A DNA stretch of 36,946 nt, taken from NCBI GenBank assembly GCA_902788975.1, contig CADAMI010000022.1, forward strand, positions 1 through 36,946, written 5' to 3'. The position numbers were made by a program, and so were the translations under genes. The notes under the pieces are model-generated. The model saw only the letters and a program-made list of their open reading frames with translations, searched no databases and was not told the origin of the DNA. Below are positions 25,277 to 33,648 of the stretch, piece by piece (position 1 is the stretch's first letter; each line of letters opens with the position of its first letter). The DNA is from an uncultured Erysipelotrichaceae bacterium (GTDB lineage Bacteria > Bacillota_I > Bacilli_A > RF39 > UBA660).

Positions 25277-25711
25277 ATGGAAAAAAATGAATTATTATTA
25301 ATGTCAATAAAAACAAAATATGCTAGTAGGATATTTGCTGGAACTAAAGAATATGAATTTAGAAGAAAAAGTATTGGTGAAAAAAACTGCTATAAAGAAA
25401 TATACATATATTCATCTGAAGAAGAAAAAGCCATTGTAGGTTACATTATAGTTGATAAAATATTAAATGGTAATTTAAAAAAAATACAAGCATTAACAAA
25501 TAGTTTCAATAATAAAGGTATGGAAAACTATTTTAATGGTTGTAAAGAGTGTTATGCATTACATATAAGTGAGCATCACAAATTTATAAAACCAATAAAA
25601 TTAGAAGATATTAAAAAACAACATAAAAAATTTGTCGTACCACAATTTTATAGATACATTAAAGAAGAAGAACCAATTTATGATTTATTAGAAAGTACGT
25701 TAGTAGAATGA
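25277..25711 (+). CDS. ASCH/PUA-like domain protein
   Basis: 144 residues. The opening LLLMSIKTKYASRIFAGTKE then YEFRRKSIGE, followed by IYIYSSEEEKAIVGYIIVDK, is the pattern of small ASCH (PUA-like) proteins: a buried strand, a helix with KxxxxI, a GTKxYEFRR turn, then strands with IYxYSS and VGY. PUA-like folds bind RNA or modified nucleotides; the ligand here is unknown. The C-terminal third (KPIKLEDIKKQHKKFVVPQF) also recalls this family. The gene lies between the carboxypeptidase relic and the intact carboxypeptidase operon. Confidence 0.7.
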   Translation: MEKNELLLMSIKTKYASRIFAGTKEYEFRRKSIGEKNCYKEIYIYSSEEEKAIVGYIIVDKILNGNLKKIQALTNSFNNKGMENYFNGCKECYALHISEHHKFIKPIKLEDIKKQHKKFVVPQFYRYIKEEEPIYDLLESTLVE

Positions 25712-25730
25712 AAACACATAAAAAATAATG

Positions 25731-25758
25731 TTATAACCAACAATATAATTCATATACT
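25731..25758 (+). promoter_or_regulatory. possible promoter of the carboxypeptidase-spmAB operon
   Basis: TTATAA (25731-25736), 16 bases, TATACT (25753-25758), before TAGGTGA and the ATG at 25775. The -35 is poor. Confidence 0.4.
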
Positions 25759-25774
25759 TAAATAGGTGAAATAT

Positions 25775-26845
25775 ATGAAGAAACTATTGTTGTTTTTATT
25801 ATGTATAAATATCTTTGTTCCTTATGTCCAAGCATCGACAACTAGTGCCTATGAATATGTTTTAATGGATATGGATTCCGGTAGAGTACTCGCTAGTAAA
25901 AATAAAGATAATCCTAGACTAATTGCTTCCATTACTAAGATTATGACTGCTATTCTAGCTATTGAAAATAAAGATGTTGCTGATTTAGTTAAAGTAGATG
26001 AATCAATATCCAAAAGTTATGGTTCTGGCATTTATATATCTGTTGGTGAAGAAATAACTTTATTAGACTTATTATATGGCTTAATGTTAAGAAGCGGTAA
26101 CGATGCTGCTATTCAAATTGCTAATTATGTATCGGGAAGTGAAGAAGAATTTGCTAAATTAATGAATAATAAAGCTAAAGAATTAGGTATGAAGAATACT
26201 ATTTTTTATAATGCTAGTGGCTTAGATACAGAAAATATTGGTAATAAATCAACAGCTTATGATATGGCTTTATTAACTAGTTATGCTATGAAAAATGAAA
26301 CATATAGAACTATTGTTAAAACTAAAAAACATACTGTTAAAACGAATTTAAAAACCTATGTGTGGCATAATAAAAATAAGTTATTACAATATGACTATAT
26401 TACGGGCGGTAAAACCGGATATACTGAAAGAGCTAAAAGAACCCTCGTATCAACAGCAACAAAAGATAATATGAATTTAGTTGTCGTAACTATTAACGAC
26501 TCAGATGATTGGAATACACATAAATCACTATATGAATCTGCCTTTAATACATATAAAAGTATTAAAGTTTTAAATAAAAATAATTTTCAAGTATTAAAAG
26601 ATGATTATTATGATAAATTATATATTAAAAATGATGTTTTTTTAACTTTAAAAAAAGGTGAATCAAAATCTTTAATATCTCATATAAAATTAGAAAAGAA
26701 AAAGAATTATCAAGATGGTGATAAAGTAGGTACTAATTATATTTATTTAGGTGATAAATTAGTCCATACTGAAGATATTTATGCTAAAAAAATATCTAAA
26801 AAAGAATCATCGATTATTTCAAAGATAAAGTCGTGGTTTAAATGA
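25775..26845 (+). CDS. D-alanyl-D-alanine carboxypeptidase (DacB/DacF type, low-molecular-weight PBP)
   Basis: 356 residues from the ATG at 25775, behind TAGGTGA; the GTG at 25766 is inside that SD. A signal peptide (1-20, cut likely after VQA) is followed by the peptidase S11 domain: SITK with Ser52 and Lys55, SGN at 107-109, KTG at 213-215 (GGKTGYTERAKRTLVSTA). It trims the terminal D-Ala of peptidoglycan stem peptides outside the membrane. A C-terminal domain (about 265-340) and a basic amphipathic tail (SKIKSWFK) suit membrane attachment. Its TGA overlaps the spmA ATG. In B. subtilis the gene before spmA-spmB is dacB, which acts on the spore cortex. Confidence 0.95.
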   Translation: MKKLLLFLLCINIFVPYVQASTTSAYEYVLMDMDSGRVLASKNKDNPRLIASITKIMTAILAIENKDVADLVKVDESISKSYGSGIYISVGEEITLLDLLYGLMLRSGNDAAIQIANYVSGSEEEFAKLMNNKAKELGMKNTIFYNASGLDTENIGNKSTAYDMALLTSYAMKNETYRTIVKTKKHTVKTNLKTYVWHNKNKLLQYDYITGGKTGYTERAKRTLVSTATKDNMNLVVVTINDSDDWNTHKSLYESAFNTYKSIKVLNKNNFQVLKDDYYDKLYIKNDVFLTLKKGESKSLISHIKLEKKKNYQDGDKVGTNYIYLGDKLVHTEDIYAKKISKKESSIISKIKSWFK

Positions 26846-27420
26846 TTAACTATTTATTTGCCTCATTCTTTATTATTGGTATTGTTTATAGTATTATTAC
26901 TGGTAATTTAAATATAAGTAGTGAAATGTTAACCGCCTCAAGAAATGGCTTAGATTTACTTTTATCTATTATTCCTATTATGTGTCTTTGGTTAGGTATT
27001 ATGAATATTGCTAAAAAGAGTGGATTGCTAGATAAACTTGCCAAAATATTAACACCTATTCTTAAAATAATATTCCCAGAAATACCAGATAATAGTCCTT
27101 GTTTTAGTTATATTGGAACTAATATTATTATGAATATGTTAGGACTAGGTAATGCAGCTACGCCATTTGGCTTAAAAGCCATTAAAGAAATGCAATCATT
27201 TAATAAAGAAAAAGATACGGCATCAAGAAGTATGATTACTTTTCTAGTAATGAATACTGCTTGTGTTACTATTATGCCTACGACAATTATATCTTTACGT
27301 ATGTTATATGGCAGTGTTTCTCCAGAACAAGTTATTCCATATATTATTATAACTTCATCTTTATCATGTTTAATCGGCTTAATTATTGATAGATTATTTT
27401 ATGTGGTGAAAAATATATGA
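26842..27420 (+). CDS. spmA: spore maturation protein A
   Basis: 192 residues, several membrane helices, nucleoside-recognition ('Gate') fold family. The signature NIIMNMLGLGNAATPFGLKA (about 96-115) and KEMQSF match SpmA, and VMNTACVTIMPTTIISLR follows. ATG at 26842 overlaps the carboxypeptidase stop (ATGA). In B. subtilis SpmA and SpmB affect spore core dehydration, but homologues also occur in bacteria not known to form spores, so sporulation is not proven here. Confidence 0.93.
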   Translation: MINYLFASFFIIGIVYSIITGNLNISSEMLTASRNGLDLLLSIIPIMCLWLGIMNIAKKSGLLDKLAKILTPILKIIFPEIPDNSPCFSYIGTNIIMNMLGLGNAATPFGLKAIKEMQSFNKEKDTASRSMITFLVMNTACVTIMPTTIISLRMLYGSVSPEQVIPYIIITSSLSCLIGLIIDRLFYVVKNI

Positions 27421-27920
27421 TCTATATATCAAAAATAATTATTCCCTTAATTACTATCATTGTAATTATCTATGGCTTAATCAAAAAAGTAGATATCTAT
27501 AATGAATTTCTAGAAGGAGTTAAAGAAGGATTGCATCTATCTCTAGATATTTTTCCAAGTATGTTTGCTATGATTATCTCAGTAACTGTCTTGGTAAAAA
27601 GTAATATTATTACTGATTTAACTTCTCTTATTAATATTAATCTATTTCCCAAAGAAATACTCCCAATTGCTATTCTTAGGCCAATATCATCATCTTCATC
27701 ATTAATGATTTTAAATAGTATCCTATCTAGATATGGACCAGATTCCATGGTTGGAAAAATTGCTTCAATTATTACCGGTAGTACTGATACGACTATCTAT
27801 ATTATTGGTATGTATTATGCTAGTGTTAAAATAAAAAAAATAAAACATTCCCTAATCGTAGGTTTATTAGCTGATTTAACTTGTGTTATTATCAGTATTA
27901 TTATTGTAAATATATTATAA
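27417..27920 (+). CDS. spmB: spore maturation protein B
   Basis: 167 residues, membrane protein, partner of SpmA. SMFAMIISVTVLVKS, LRPISSSSSLMILNSILSRY, GPDSMVGKIASIITGSTDTT and YYASVKIKKIKHSL are typical SpmB blocks. ATG at 27417 overlaps the spmA TGA, giving a tightly coupled carboxypeptidase-spmA-spmB trio as in B. subtilis. The two halves SpmA and SpmB are thought to form one Gate-type membrane unit. A terminator follows directly. Confidence 0.93.
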   Translation: MIYISKIIIPLITIIVIIYGLIKKVDIYNEFLEGVKEGLHLSLDIFPSMFAMIISVTVLVKSNIITDLTSLININLFPKEILPIAILRPISSSSSLMILNSILSRYGPDSMVGKIASIITGSTDTTIYIIGMYYASVKIKKIKHSLIVGLLADLTCVIISIIIVNIL

Positions 27921-27954
27921 AAATAAAAGCAACCATTATAGGTTACTTTTATTT
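27921..27954. terminator. terminator after spmB, shared with the minus-strand small gene
   Basis: AAATAAAAG (27921-27929) plus AACC pair with GGTT plus CTTTTATTT (27946-27954), with one C/A mismatch, loop ATTATA. It can act in both directions; the last six codons of the minus-strand 47-codon gene run through it. Confidence 0.75.
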
Positions 27955-28079
27955 AGGTTAGACTGATTCATGTTATTACTATTGTTTGAACTATTACTAT
28001 TGCTATTATTGTTAGCATTAGTTTTGTTCATACAATTATTGCATGAATTAGCTCTATTTGACTTATTGTTTTTAGCCAT
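27936..28079 (-). CDS. 47-residue Asn/Ser-rich protein (hidden small gene)
   Basis: On the minus strand an ATG (plus 28077-28079) follows GGGTGATC at seven bases, a very good SD. The frame runs 47 codons to TAA at 27936. It begins MAKNNKSNRANSCNNCMNK and continues with runs of NNNSNSNSSNNSNN. About half the residues are Asn and a quarter Ser; there is one CNNC motif (13-16) and few hydrophobic residues. The hydrophilic, MAKN-type start and SN repeats recall small spore-associated or matrix peptides of Bacillota, but I cannot name a family. It lies between spmB and secA, convergent with spmB. The Leu-rich reading on the plus strand here is only its mirror. Confidence 0.65.
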   Translation of the reverse strand: MAKNNKSNRANSCNNCMNKTNANNNSNSNSSNNSNNMNQSNLNKSNL

Positions 28080-28110
28080 TTTTGATCACCCAATATTATT
28101 ATTTTCTAAA

Positions 28111-28139
28111 TTGACTAAATTATGTATAAAGACTAGTAT
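28111..28139 (+). promoter_or_regulatory. sigma-A promoter of secA
   Basis: TTGACT (28111-28116) and TAGTAT (28134-28139), 17-base spacer, then AGGAAGTGA before the ATG at 28184. Confidence 0.75.
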
Positions 28140-28183
28140 TTTTAATTTTTTTTTGATAAAATACATATTAAGGAAGTGAATAC

Positions 28184-30679
28184 ATGATAAAAATATTTAA
28201 AAAGTTATTCGATAATGAATATAAAGAACTAAAAAGATTTAATGCTATTGCTGAAAAAATAGATGCTCTAGATCCAGAATATACAAAAATGACAGATAAA
28301 CAGTTAGCAGCTAAAACAGATGAATTTAAAGAAAGACTAGCAAATGGTGAAACGCTTGAAGATATTTTAGTCGAAGCTTTCGCTACAATTAGAGAAGTTG
28401 CTTATAGATTAATTGGTGAAAAAGCTTACTTTGTTCAATTACTTGGTGGACTAGCTATTCACTATGGTAATATTGCCGAAATGAAAACTGGTGAAGGTAA
28501 AACTTTAACAACTATTTTTCCAGCCTATTTAAATGCTTTGGAAGGAAAAGGCGTACACGTTGTTACAGTTAATGAATATCTAACTCAAAGAAATGCTGAA
28601 TGGATGGGACCAATTTTTAACTTTTTAGGTTTAACAGTTGGTGTTAATTTAAGAAGTTTATCACCAAAAGAAAAACAAGAAGTATATAACTGTGATATTA
28701 CATATACAACTAATAACGAATTAGGATTCGATTATCTTAGAGATAACATGGTTGTAAGAAAAGAAGATCGAGTATCTAGAAAATTAAACTACTGTATTAT
28801 CGACGAAGTCGACTCAGTTTTAATTGATGAAGCTAGAACACCATTAATTATTTCTGGTGGAGTAATGCAAAATGTTAACTTATATGAACAAGCTGATATG
28901 TTTGCTAAAAGCTTAAAAGAGAATGTTGATTATATTAAAGATGAAAAGACTAGAACTATTAGCTTAACAGACGAAGGTAGTCATAAATGCGAAAAAGTAT
29001 TTAAAATAGATAATCTTTATGATATTAACAATACAGCTTTAGTTCATCACATTAACTTAGCCCTAAAAGCAAATTACTTTATGAATAGAGATGTTGATTA
29101 TGTCGTTCAAGAAGGACAAGTTATTATCGTTGACCAATTTACAGGACGCTTAATGCCAGGAAGAGCTTTCTCTGAAGGACTTCATCAAGCTATCGAGGCT
29201 AAAGAAAATGTTAAAGTTAATGAAGAAACTAAAACATTAGCTACCATTACTTTCCAAAATCTATTCAGAATGTATAATAAACTATCAGGTATGACAGGTA
29301 CTGCTAAAACAGAAGAAGAAGAATTTAGAAATATTTATAATATGTATGTTATAACTATTCCAACCAATAAACCAGTAATAAGAGTTGATGCTACTGATTT
29401 ATTGTATTCAAATAAACAGGGAAAATATAATGCTATTGTTAGAGTAATTAAAGAAAGACATGCTCTAGGTCAACCAATTCTTGTTGGTACTATTGCTATT
29501 GAAACTAGTGAATTAATCAGTAAAATGTTAACTAAAGAAAAAATACCTCATGAAGTATTAAATGCTAAAAACCATGCTCGTGAAGCTGAAATTATTGCCC
29601 ATGCTGGTGAAAAAGGCGCAGTTACAATCGCAACAAACATGGCTGGTCGTGGAACCGATATCAAACTTGGCCCTGGTGTTAAAGAATTAGGTGGACTTTG
29701 TGTAATAGGTACAGAAAGACATGAATCTAGAAGAATAGATAATCAGTTAAGAGGACGTGCTGGTAGACAAGGAGATCCTGGATTTAGTCAATTCTTTGTC
29801 TCATTTGAAGATGATTTATTAGTAAGATTTGGTTCTGATAAATACAAATCAATGATGGAAAGTATTGGATTTACTGGAGATCAAGCAATTAGAAATAATA
29901 TGTTTGCCAAAACCGTAGAAACGGCTCAAAAAAGAGTTGAAGGTAATAACTTTGATATCAGAAAACATCTTCTAAGTTATGACGATGTCATGAATAATCA
30001 AAGAACTATTATCTATGAAAAAAGAAATGAAATATTAGATAATGATTCAATTCATGAAACAGTACTTAATGGTTTTAAAGAACACATCACAAACTTAGTA
30101 ATGTCTCATTTAATCGAATCAAAGAAATTATCTGATAATGATTATGATGAAATAATCGAAGCTGCTAATGAAAATCTATTAAAGAAATATAAAATAACAC
30201 CATCAGAAATTAAAAATAAAGAATCTGAAGAAGTAATTGATATAATTTATGATAAAGTAGTAACTGATTATCAAGATAAATTAAAAGATATTCCTGAAGA
30301 AGTAGTTAATGAATTTGAAAAAGCTATTTCTCTAAGAGTAATTGACTCTAACTGGATGGATCATATCAGTACCATGAGTCACTTACGTGAAGGAGTAGGA
30401 CTAAGAGGATATGCCAATGAAAATCCACTTCAAGCATACACTATGGAAGGATATCAATTATTTGATAACATGTTAAATAAAATAAATAGTGAAATATCTA
30501 CATACTTATTAAAATCTGAAATAAGACAAAATACTGAAAGAAAAACAGTAGCTAAAAAAATGATTACCAACGATGGTAAAGATGCCATTAAAACTCAAAA
30601 GAAAAGTGACAAAGTTGGTAGAAATGATCCATGTCCATGTGGCAGTGGCAAGAAGTATAAACAATGTTGTGGTAAATAA
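28184..30679 (+). CDS. secA: preprotein translocase ATPase SecA
   Basis: 831 residues, standard SecA1 length. Walker A MKTGEGKTL (100-108), Walker B-like IIDEVDSVLIDEARTPLI near 203, preprotein cross-linking domain, second nucleotide-binding fold with NMAGRGTDIKLG and QLRGRAGRQGDPG, and scaffold and wing domains. It ends in the SEC-C zinc motif CPCGSGKKYKQCCGK (Cys3-type), which binds partners and phospholipid. SecA drives secretory proteins through SecYEG; secDF lies 10 kb upstream. SD AGGAAGTGA. The 3' end matters for this window: two relics of the same tail occur downstream at 35512 and 36807. Confidence 0.98.
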   Translation: MIKIFKKLFDNEYKELKRFNAIAEKIDALDPEYTKMTDKQLAAKTDEFKERLANGETLEDILVEAFATIREVAYRLIGEKAYFVQLLGGLAIHYGNIAEMKTGEGKTLTTIFPAYLNALEGKGVHVVTVNEYLTQRNAEWMGPIFNFLGLTVGVNLRSLSPKEKQEVYNCDITYTTNNELGFDYLRDNMVVRKEDRVSRKLNYCIIDEVDSVLIDEARTPLIISGGVMQNVNLYEQADMFAKSLKENVDYIKDEKTRTISLTDEGSHKCEKVFKIDNLYDINNTALVHHINLALKANYFMNRDVDYVVQEGQVIIVDQFTGRLMPGRAFSEGLHQAIEAKENVKVNEETKTLATITFQNLFRMYNKLSGMTGTAKTEEEEFRNIYNMYVITIPTNKPVIRVDATDLLYSNKQGKYNAIVRVIKERHALGQPILVGTIAIETSELISKMLTKEKIPHEVLNAKNHAREAEIIAHAGEKGAVTIATNMAGRGTDIKLGPGVKELGGLCVIGTERHESRRIDNQLRGRAGRQGDPGFSQFFVSFEDDLLVRFGSDKYKSMMESIGFTGDQAIRNNMFAKTVETAQKRVEGNNFDIRKHLLSYDDVMNNQRTIIYEKRNEILDNDSIHETVLNGFKEHITNLVMSHLIESKKLSDNDYDEIIEAANENLLKKYKITPSEIKNKESEEVIDIIYDKVVTDYQDKLKDIPEEVVNEFEKAISLRVIDSNWMDHISTMSHLREGVGLRGYANENPLQAYTMEGYQLFDNMLNKINSEISTYLLKSEIRQNTERKTVAKKMITNDGKDAIKTQKKSDKVGRNDPCPCGSGKKYKQCCGK

Positions 30680-30720
30680 CTCGTAAAGTCCCATAAATAA
30701 AGGGAAAACACGAGTTTTTC
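30678..30720 (+). terminator. secA terminator
   Basis: AACTCGT (30678-30684) pairs with ACGAGTT (30710-30716); inner CCC and GGG extend it; a T-rich tail follows. The inner part GTAAAGTCCCATAAATAAAG is nearly repeated in the terminator at 36855-36892. Confidence 0.85.
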
Positions 30721-30848
30721 TTTTTCTAAAAAACACTTAAAAAAAGACTTTAGATCAGTTTTAGATCATTATATTTTTAAAAGGTAAAATAAGGGAATAT
30801 ATAAATCGGAAAATAGTAATATTGCGAGCAAATGTAAAAAATCGTTTT

Positions 30849-30877
30849 TTGTCATATAAGAATAAATAAAGTATGAT
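30849..30877 (+). promoter_or_regulatory. promoter of the zinc-peptidase candidate
   Basis: TTGTCA (30849-30854), 17 bases, TATGAT (30872-30877), with TATAAT overlapping at 30877-30882. It starts with the same TTGTCATATAAG string as the promoter at 143. The rest of the 246-base gap after secA holds only the terminator and the doubled TTTAGATCA motif near 30753-30772. Confidence 0.6.
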
Positions 30878-30925
30878 ATAATTATATGGGATATTTAATA
30901 ATAATTAGTAATAAAGAGGTGTGAT

Positions 30926-32299
30926 ATGAAAAAAAATAAAAATTTAAAATGCATATTTATTATTATATTAATACTAATTGGAATTGTTTTATTCAGAAGT
31001 AATGGAAATATAATTAAAATAGAAACTATTAATAAAAAATACCAAGATATTCTTGATGATAAAATTTATTTGAAAAATATTGAATCTAATGATATTATTG
31101 CTAAAGAAGATATTAATGATAATTATATTAGCTATGCATTATTAGACTTAGATAATGATACGGTAGAAGAACTAATAATAAGAATAAACAATGGTAGTGA
31201 TTTTGAAATTAATATGTTTTATACAATAATTAATAAAAAAATAAAGTATATTGGTAAATTAACGCATTATGGTATTCTTGCTTATAATAAAAATGAAAAT
31301 GCAATCACATATAGCATAGAAAGACCAAGTTTAATTTATGGGCAAATATTAAAATATGATGAACTTAAAGACAATAAATTTAATAATGTTAAGAATCTAG
31401 TAGTAGATATTGATGAAAATGACAATTATATTTATTATTTTACTAATTCTCAAGGAAGCGATAAAACAATTATAAGTGAAGACGAATATAGCAAATACAT
31501 CGATGATAATAAAGTAATTGAATTTAAAGATATTGTTAAAAGTAATATTGATAATCAAGAAGAAAACAAAATGTTTGGTTCAATAAATGGTACTGCCGAT
31601 ACAATTGATGGTAAAACAATAATTGTTTCAATTTATGCAGATGACTATGGAACTAAATGGGATTTTAATAAAGACAAGGAAAGAATTGAAGATACATTTG
31701 ATAATTTAAAAATTGCTACCGAATATTTAAAAGAGCAAGTAAAAAAATATGGTAAAAACGCTACATTTATATATGATTGGGAAAAAAATTCTGATTTGAA
31801 ATATGAAGCCCAATTTACTGATGATATCGTGGCTTTGAATGGAAATTATGAGCTTCAAAGAGAATGGATTGTTAATAATATTGATATTGATAAACTTATT
31901 AACAAATATAAAGCCGATAATATTATTTTTATGTTTTTCTTTAATAACAAGGAATTCAAATTACATTCGGCATATACCTATAACAAATTTGATATAGAAT
32001 TAATTAATATGTTTTTACAAGAAGCCGAAGGAGATACATATCCAGCAACATATGCACACGAAATAATGCATACCTTTGGCGCACCTGATCTCTATATGGA
32101 AAATGATATAATTAATGAAGATTATATTAATTATTTGATTGATATTAATTCAAATGACATAATGCGTACAATATCTCCAGGTAAAGAAATTACGAATACT
32201 TTTTCATCATTAGACGCTTATTATGTAGGATTAATTAATAGCCATGAAGATATTGAAAAATGGAATTTAGGTATAAGCGAACATTTAATAGAAAATTAA
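30926..32299 (+). CDS. membrane-anchored zinc metallopeptidase candidate
   Basis: 457 residues. One N-terminal helix (about 8-24) anchors it, and the rest is outside. An N-terminal domain has YALLDLDNDTVEELIIRI (about 70-87), like the 24449 protein. A middle part follows (GTADTIDGKTIIVSIYADDY). The C-terminal peptidase region has YAHEIMHTFGAPDLY with HEIMH at 378-382. The HExxHxxGxxD arrangement (third ligand Asp386 or so) is that of metzincin/M6-like zincins. It also has DIMRTISPGKEI, which could be a Met-turn region. The family is not certain. SD AAAGAGGTGTGAT. It is the first gene of the accessory zone behind secA. Confidence 0.75.
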   Translation: MKKNKNLKCIFIIILILIGIVLFRSNGNIIKIETINKKYQDILDDKIYLKNIESNDIIAKEDINDNYISYALLDLDNDTVEELIIRINNGSDFEINMFYTIINKKIKYIGKLTHYGILAYNKNENAITYSIERPSLIYGQILKYDELKDNKFNNVKNLVVDIDENDNYIYYFTNSQGSDKTIISEDEYSKYIDDNKVIEFKDIVKSNIDNQEENKMFGSINGTADTIDGKTIIVSIYADDYGTKWDFNKDKERIEDTFDNLKIATEYLKEQVKKYGKNATFIYDWEKNSDLKYEAQFTDDIVALNGNYELQREWIVNNIDIDKLINKYKADNIIFMFFFNNKEFKLHSAYTYNKFDIELINMFLQEAEGDTYPATYAHEIMHTFGAPDLYMENDIINEDYINYLIDINSNDIMRTISPGKEITNTFSSLDAYYVGLINSHEDIEKWNLGISEHLIEN

Positions 32300-32308
32300 T
32301 ATCAAAAA

Positions 32309-32348
32309 CTATGGTATAAAATTATTCAAGAGTGAGGTAATACCATAG
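32309..32348. repeat. 9-bp inverted repeat around a promoter-like stub
   Basis: CTATGGTAT (32309-32317) and ATACCATAG (32340-32348) are exact inverted copies around 22 bases that contain a GTGAGG SD-like string. On the minus strand the second arm is followed by TTTTTG, so it could terminate minus transcription. Confidence 0.6.
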
Positions 32349-32475
32349 AAAAATTATTAAGATAATGAGATTGGATGAGAATTGCTTTTCGTTTGGTATA
32401 ATAAAAAAGGTAAAAGAGATGGATAATAGATTATTATAAAATAATCGCAATATTAAGATATTAGGAATTGAGAAA
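32312..32475 (+). other. two orphan promoter-SD stubs without genes
   Basis: TGGTATAAA (32312-32320) is followed by AGTGAGG and then CCATAG where an ATG would be expected, so no reading frame opens. TGGTATAAT (32394-32402) is followed by AAAGAG and ATGGATAATAGATTATTATAA, a six-residue frame. Both look like the 5' ends of genes of the kind found at 33797 and 34553 whose bodies have been lost, perhaps when the IS arrived at 32476. Confidence 0.45.
32472..32475. repeat. left target-site duplicate GAAA of the IS
   Basis: GAAA at 32472-32475, repeated at 33677-33680 directly outside the other end of the IS, as expected for an IS3-family insertion (3-5 bp duplications). Confidence 0.65.
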
Positions 32476-32509
32476 TGAAGTGAACCCCATTTTGAAGTGA
32501 ACCCCATTT
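32476..32509 (+). repeat. tandemly doubled left terminus of the IS
   Basis: TGAAGTGAACCCCATTT occurs at 32476-32492 and again at 32493-32509. The outer copy touches the GAAA target duplicate, so the doubling came with or after insertion. Confidence 0.9.
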
Positions 32510-32575
32510 TGGACACTTTAAAAAAAAGAACTTTTGATATAAAATAACATCTCAAGAAAGTGAGGTGTTATTTTT

Positions 32576-32860
32576 GTGGCAAAAAAAGGTCAAAAATATA
32601 ATAAATATTCTTATGAATTAAAAATGGAAATTATTAATAAATATTTAAATAGTGATGGTGGTTATGCTTCTTTATCAAAGGAATACAATATTCCATATAA
32701 GACGATTGATATGTGGATTTATCAATATAAACATTTAAATCACGATATGAAAAATCATAAAAAAGGTAGAAAAAAAGAAGAAAATATAGATTATAAAGAA
32801 AGATATGAAATATTAAAAAAATACCAAGCCTTCCTAAAGGCACAACGAGAGAGAAAGTAA
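32576..32860 (+). CDS. IS3-family transposase OrfA (HTH)
   Basis: 94 residues starting at GTG 32576 behind GTGAGGTG. A helix-turn-helix lies at about 10-50 (YSYELKMEIINKYLNSDGGY, then LSKEYNIPYKTIDMWIYQYK), then a basic hinge KNHKKGRKKEE and a coiled coil ending ILKKYQAFLKAQRERK. The codons tta-aaa-aaa-tac (32813-32824) contain the heptamer A-AAA-AAA, the classic site at which this family shifts to the -1 frame to make OrfAB. Confidence 0.85.
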   Translation: MAKKGQKYNKYSYELKMEIINKYLNSDGGYASLSKEYNIPYKTIDMWIYQYKHLNHDMKNHKKGRKKEENIDYKERYEILKKYQAFLKAQRERK

Positions 32861-32885
32861 CATTTATAAATTTATATATTAATAA

Positions 32886-33629
32886 ATAAGTAGACGAACT
32901 TATTATAAATATAGGAATGCTGATGATCCAGATTATATAGATTATTTAATGATTAAAAATATATTTAATAAATCTAAAGGCACATATGGATATCGAAGGA
33001 TAACCGAAGGCTTAAAGATTGAATATGGTGTAATATTTAATCACAAAAAGGTAGCTAGAATAATGAAAAAATATTATTTAAAACCGAAATATATAAAGAG
33101 AACAAGACCAAATACTTATAAAAGAATTGAAGAAAATGTTCAACCTAATATATTAAAAAGAAATTTTAAAGCTGATAAACCAAATCAAAAATGGACAACT
33201 GATATTACGTATTTGATATTTCAAAACAAACGGTTATATTTATCTACAATTTTAGATTTATATGATAGAAAAGTAGTTTCATATAAAATATCAAGGTTTA
33301 ATAATAATCAATTAGTTGTTGATACATTGAATGAAGCTATTTCAAAAAGAAAAGATGTACATGGACTTATCATTCACAGTGATCAAGGATTCCAATACAC
33401 ATCTTTTGAATACAAATCCATTTGTAAATCTAATGGAATTACTATTTCTATGTCTAGGAAAGGTACCCCAATAGATGATTCACCAATGGAAAGTTGGCAT
33501 GGTATCTTAAAAAAAGAAACCTTGCACAATAATAATATCACATCTTTACAAGAATACCAAAAACTTGTAGAAGATTGGATATTATTTTACAACACAACCA
33601 GATTAAAGTCAAAAAAGTCCAAAAAATAA
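32886..33629 (+). pseudogene. IS3-family transposase OrfB (DDE integrase), N-terminus disrupted
   Basis: After a -1 shift in orfA the frame reads REKVTFINLYINK and stops at TAA 32887-32889. The family text resumes in another frame at 32886 as ISRRTYYKYRNADDPDY and continues to 33629. By comparison with IS150-like OrfB, a dozen or so codons (the rest of the N-terminal HTH) are missing between the two pieces, and the frame is broken there. The rve core is intact: TTDITYL (first Asp), HSDQGFQYTS (second Asp), MESWHGILKKE (Glu). It ends KSKKSKK, earlier than the usual ...LSPxxYR tail. The first ATG in frame is at 32949 (226 residues). Confidence 0.8.
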
Positions 33630-33648
33630 TCTTGGGCTTCCTTTTTAT
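33615..33648 (+). terminator. terminator at the end of the IS
   Basis: AAGTCCAA (33615-33622) pairs with TTGGGCTT (33632-33639) with one T-G pair, followed by CCTTTTTATTT. It overlaps the end of orfB. Confidence 0.6.

Noticed and set aside
27970-28179. Leu-rich 69-codon plus-strand frame before secA
   Set aside because: It has no SD, is made of Leu runs, and is the mirror of the minus-strand Asn/Ser-rich gene with a good SD; the secA promoter also lies inside it.
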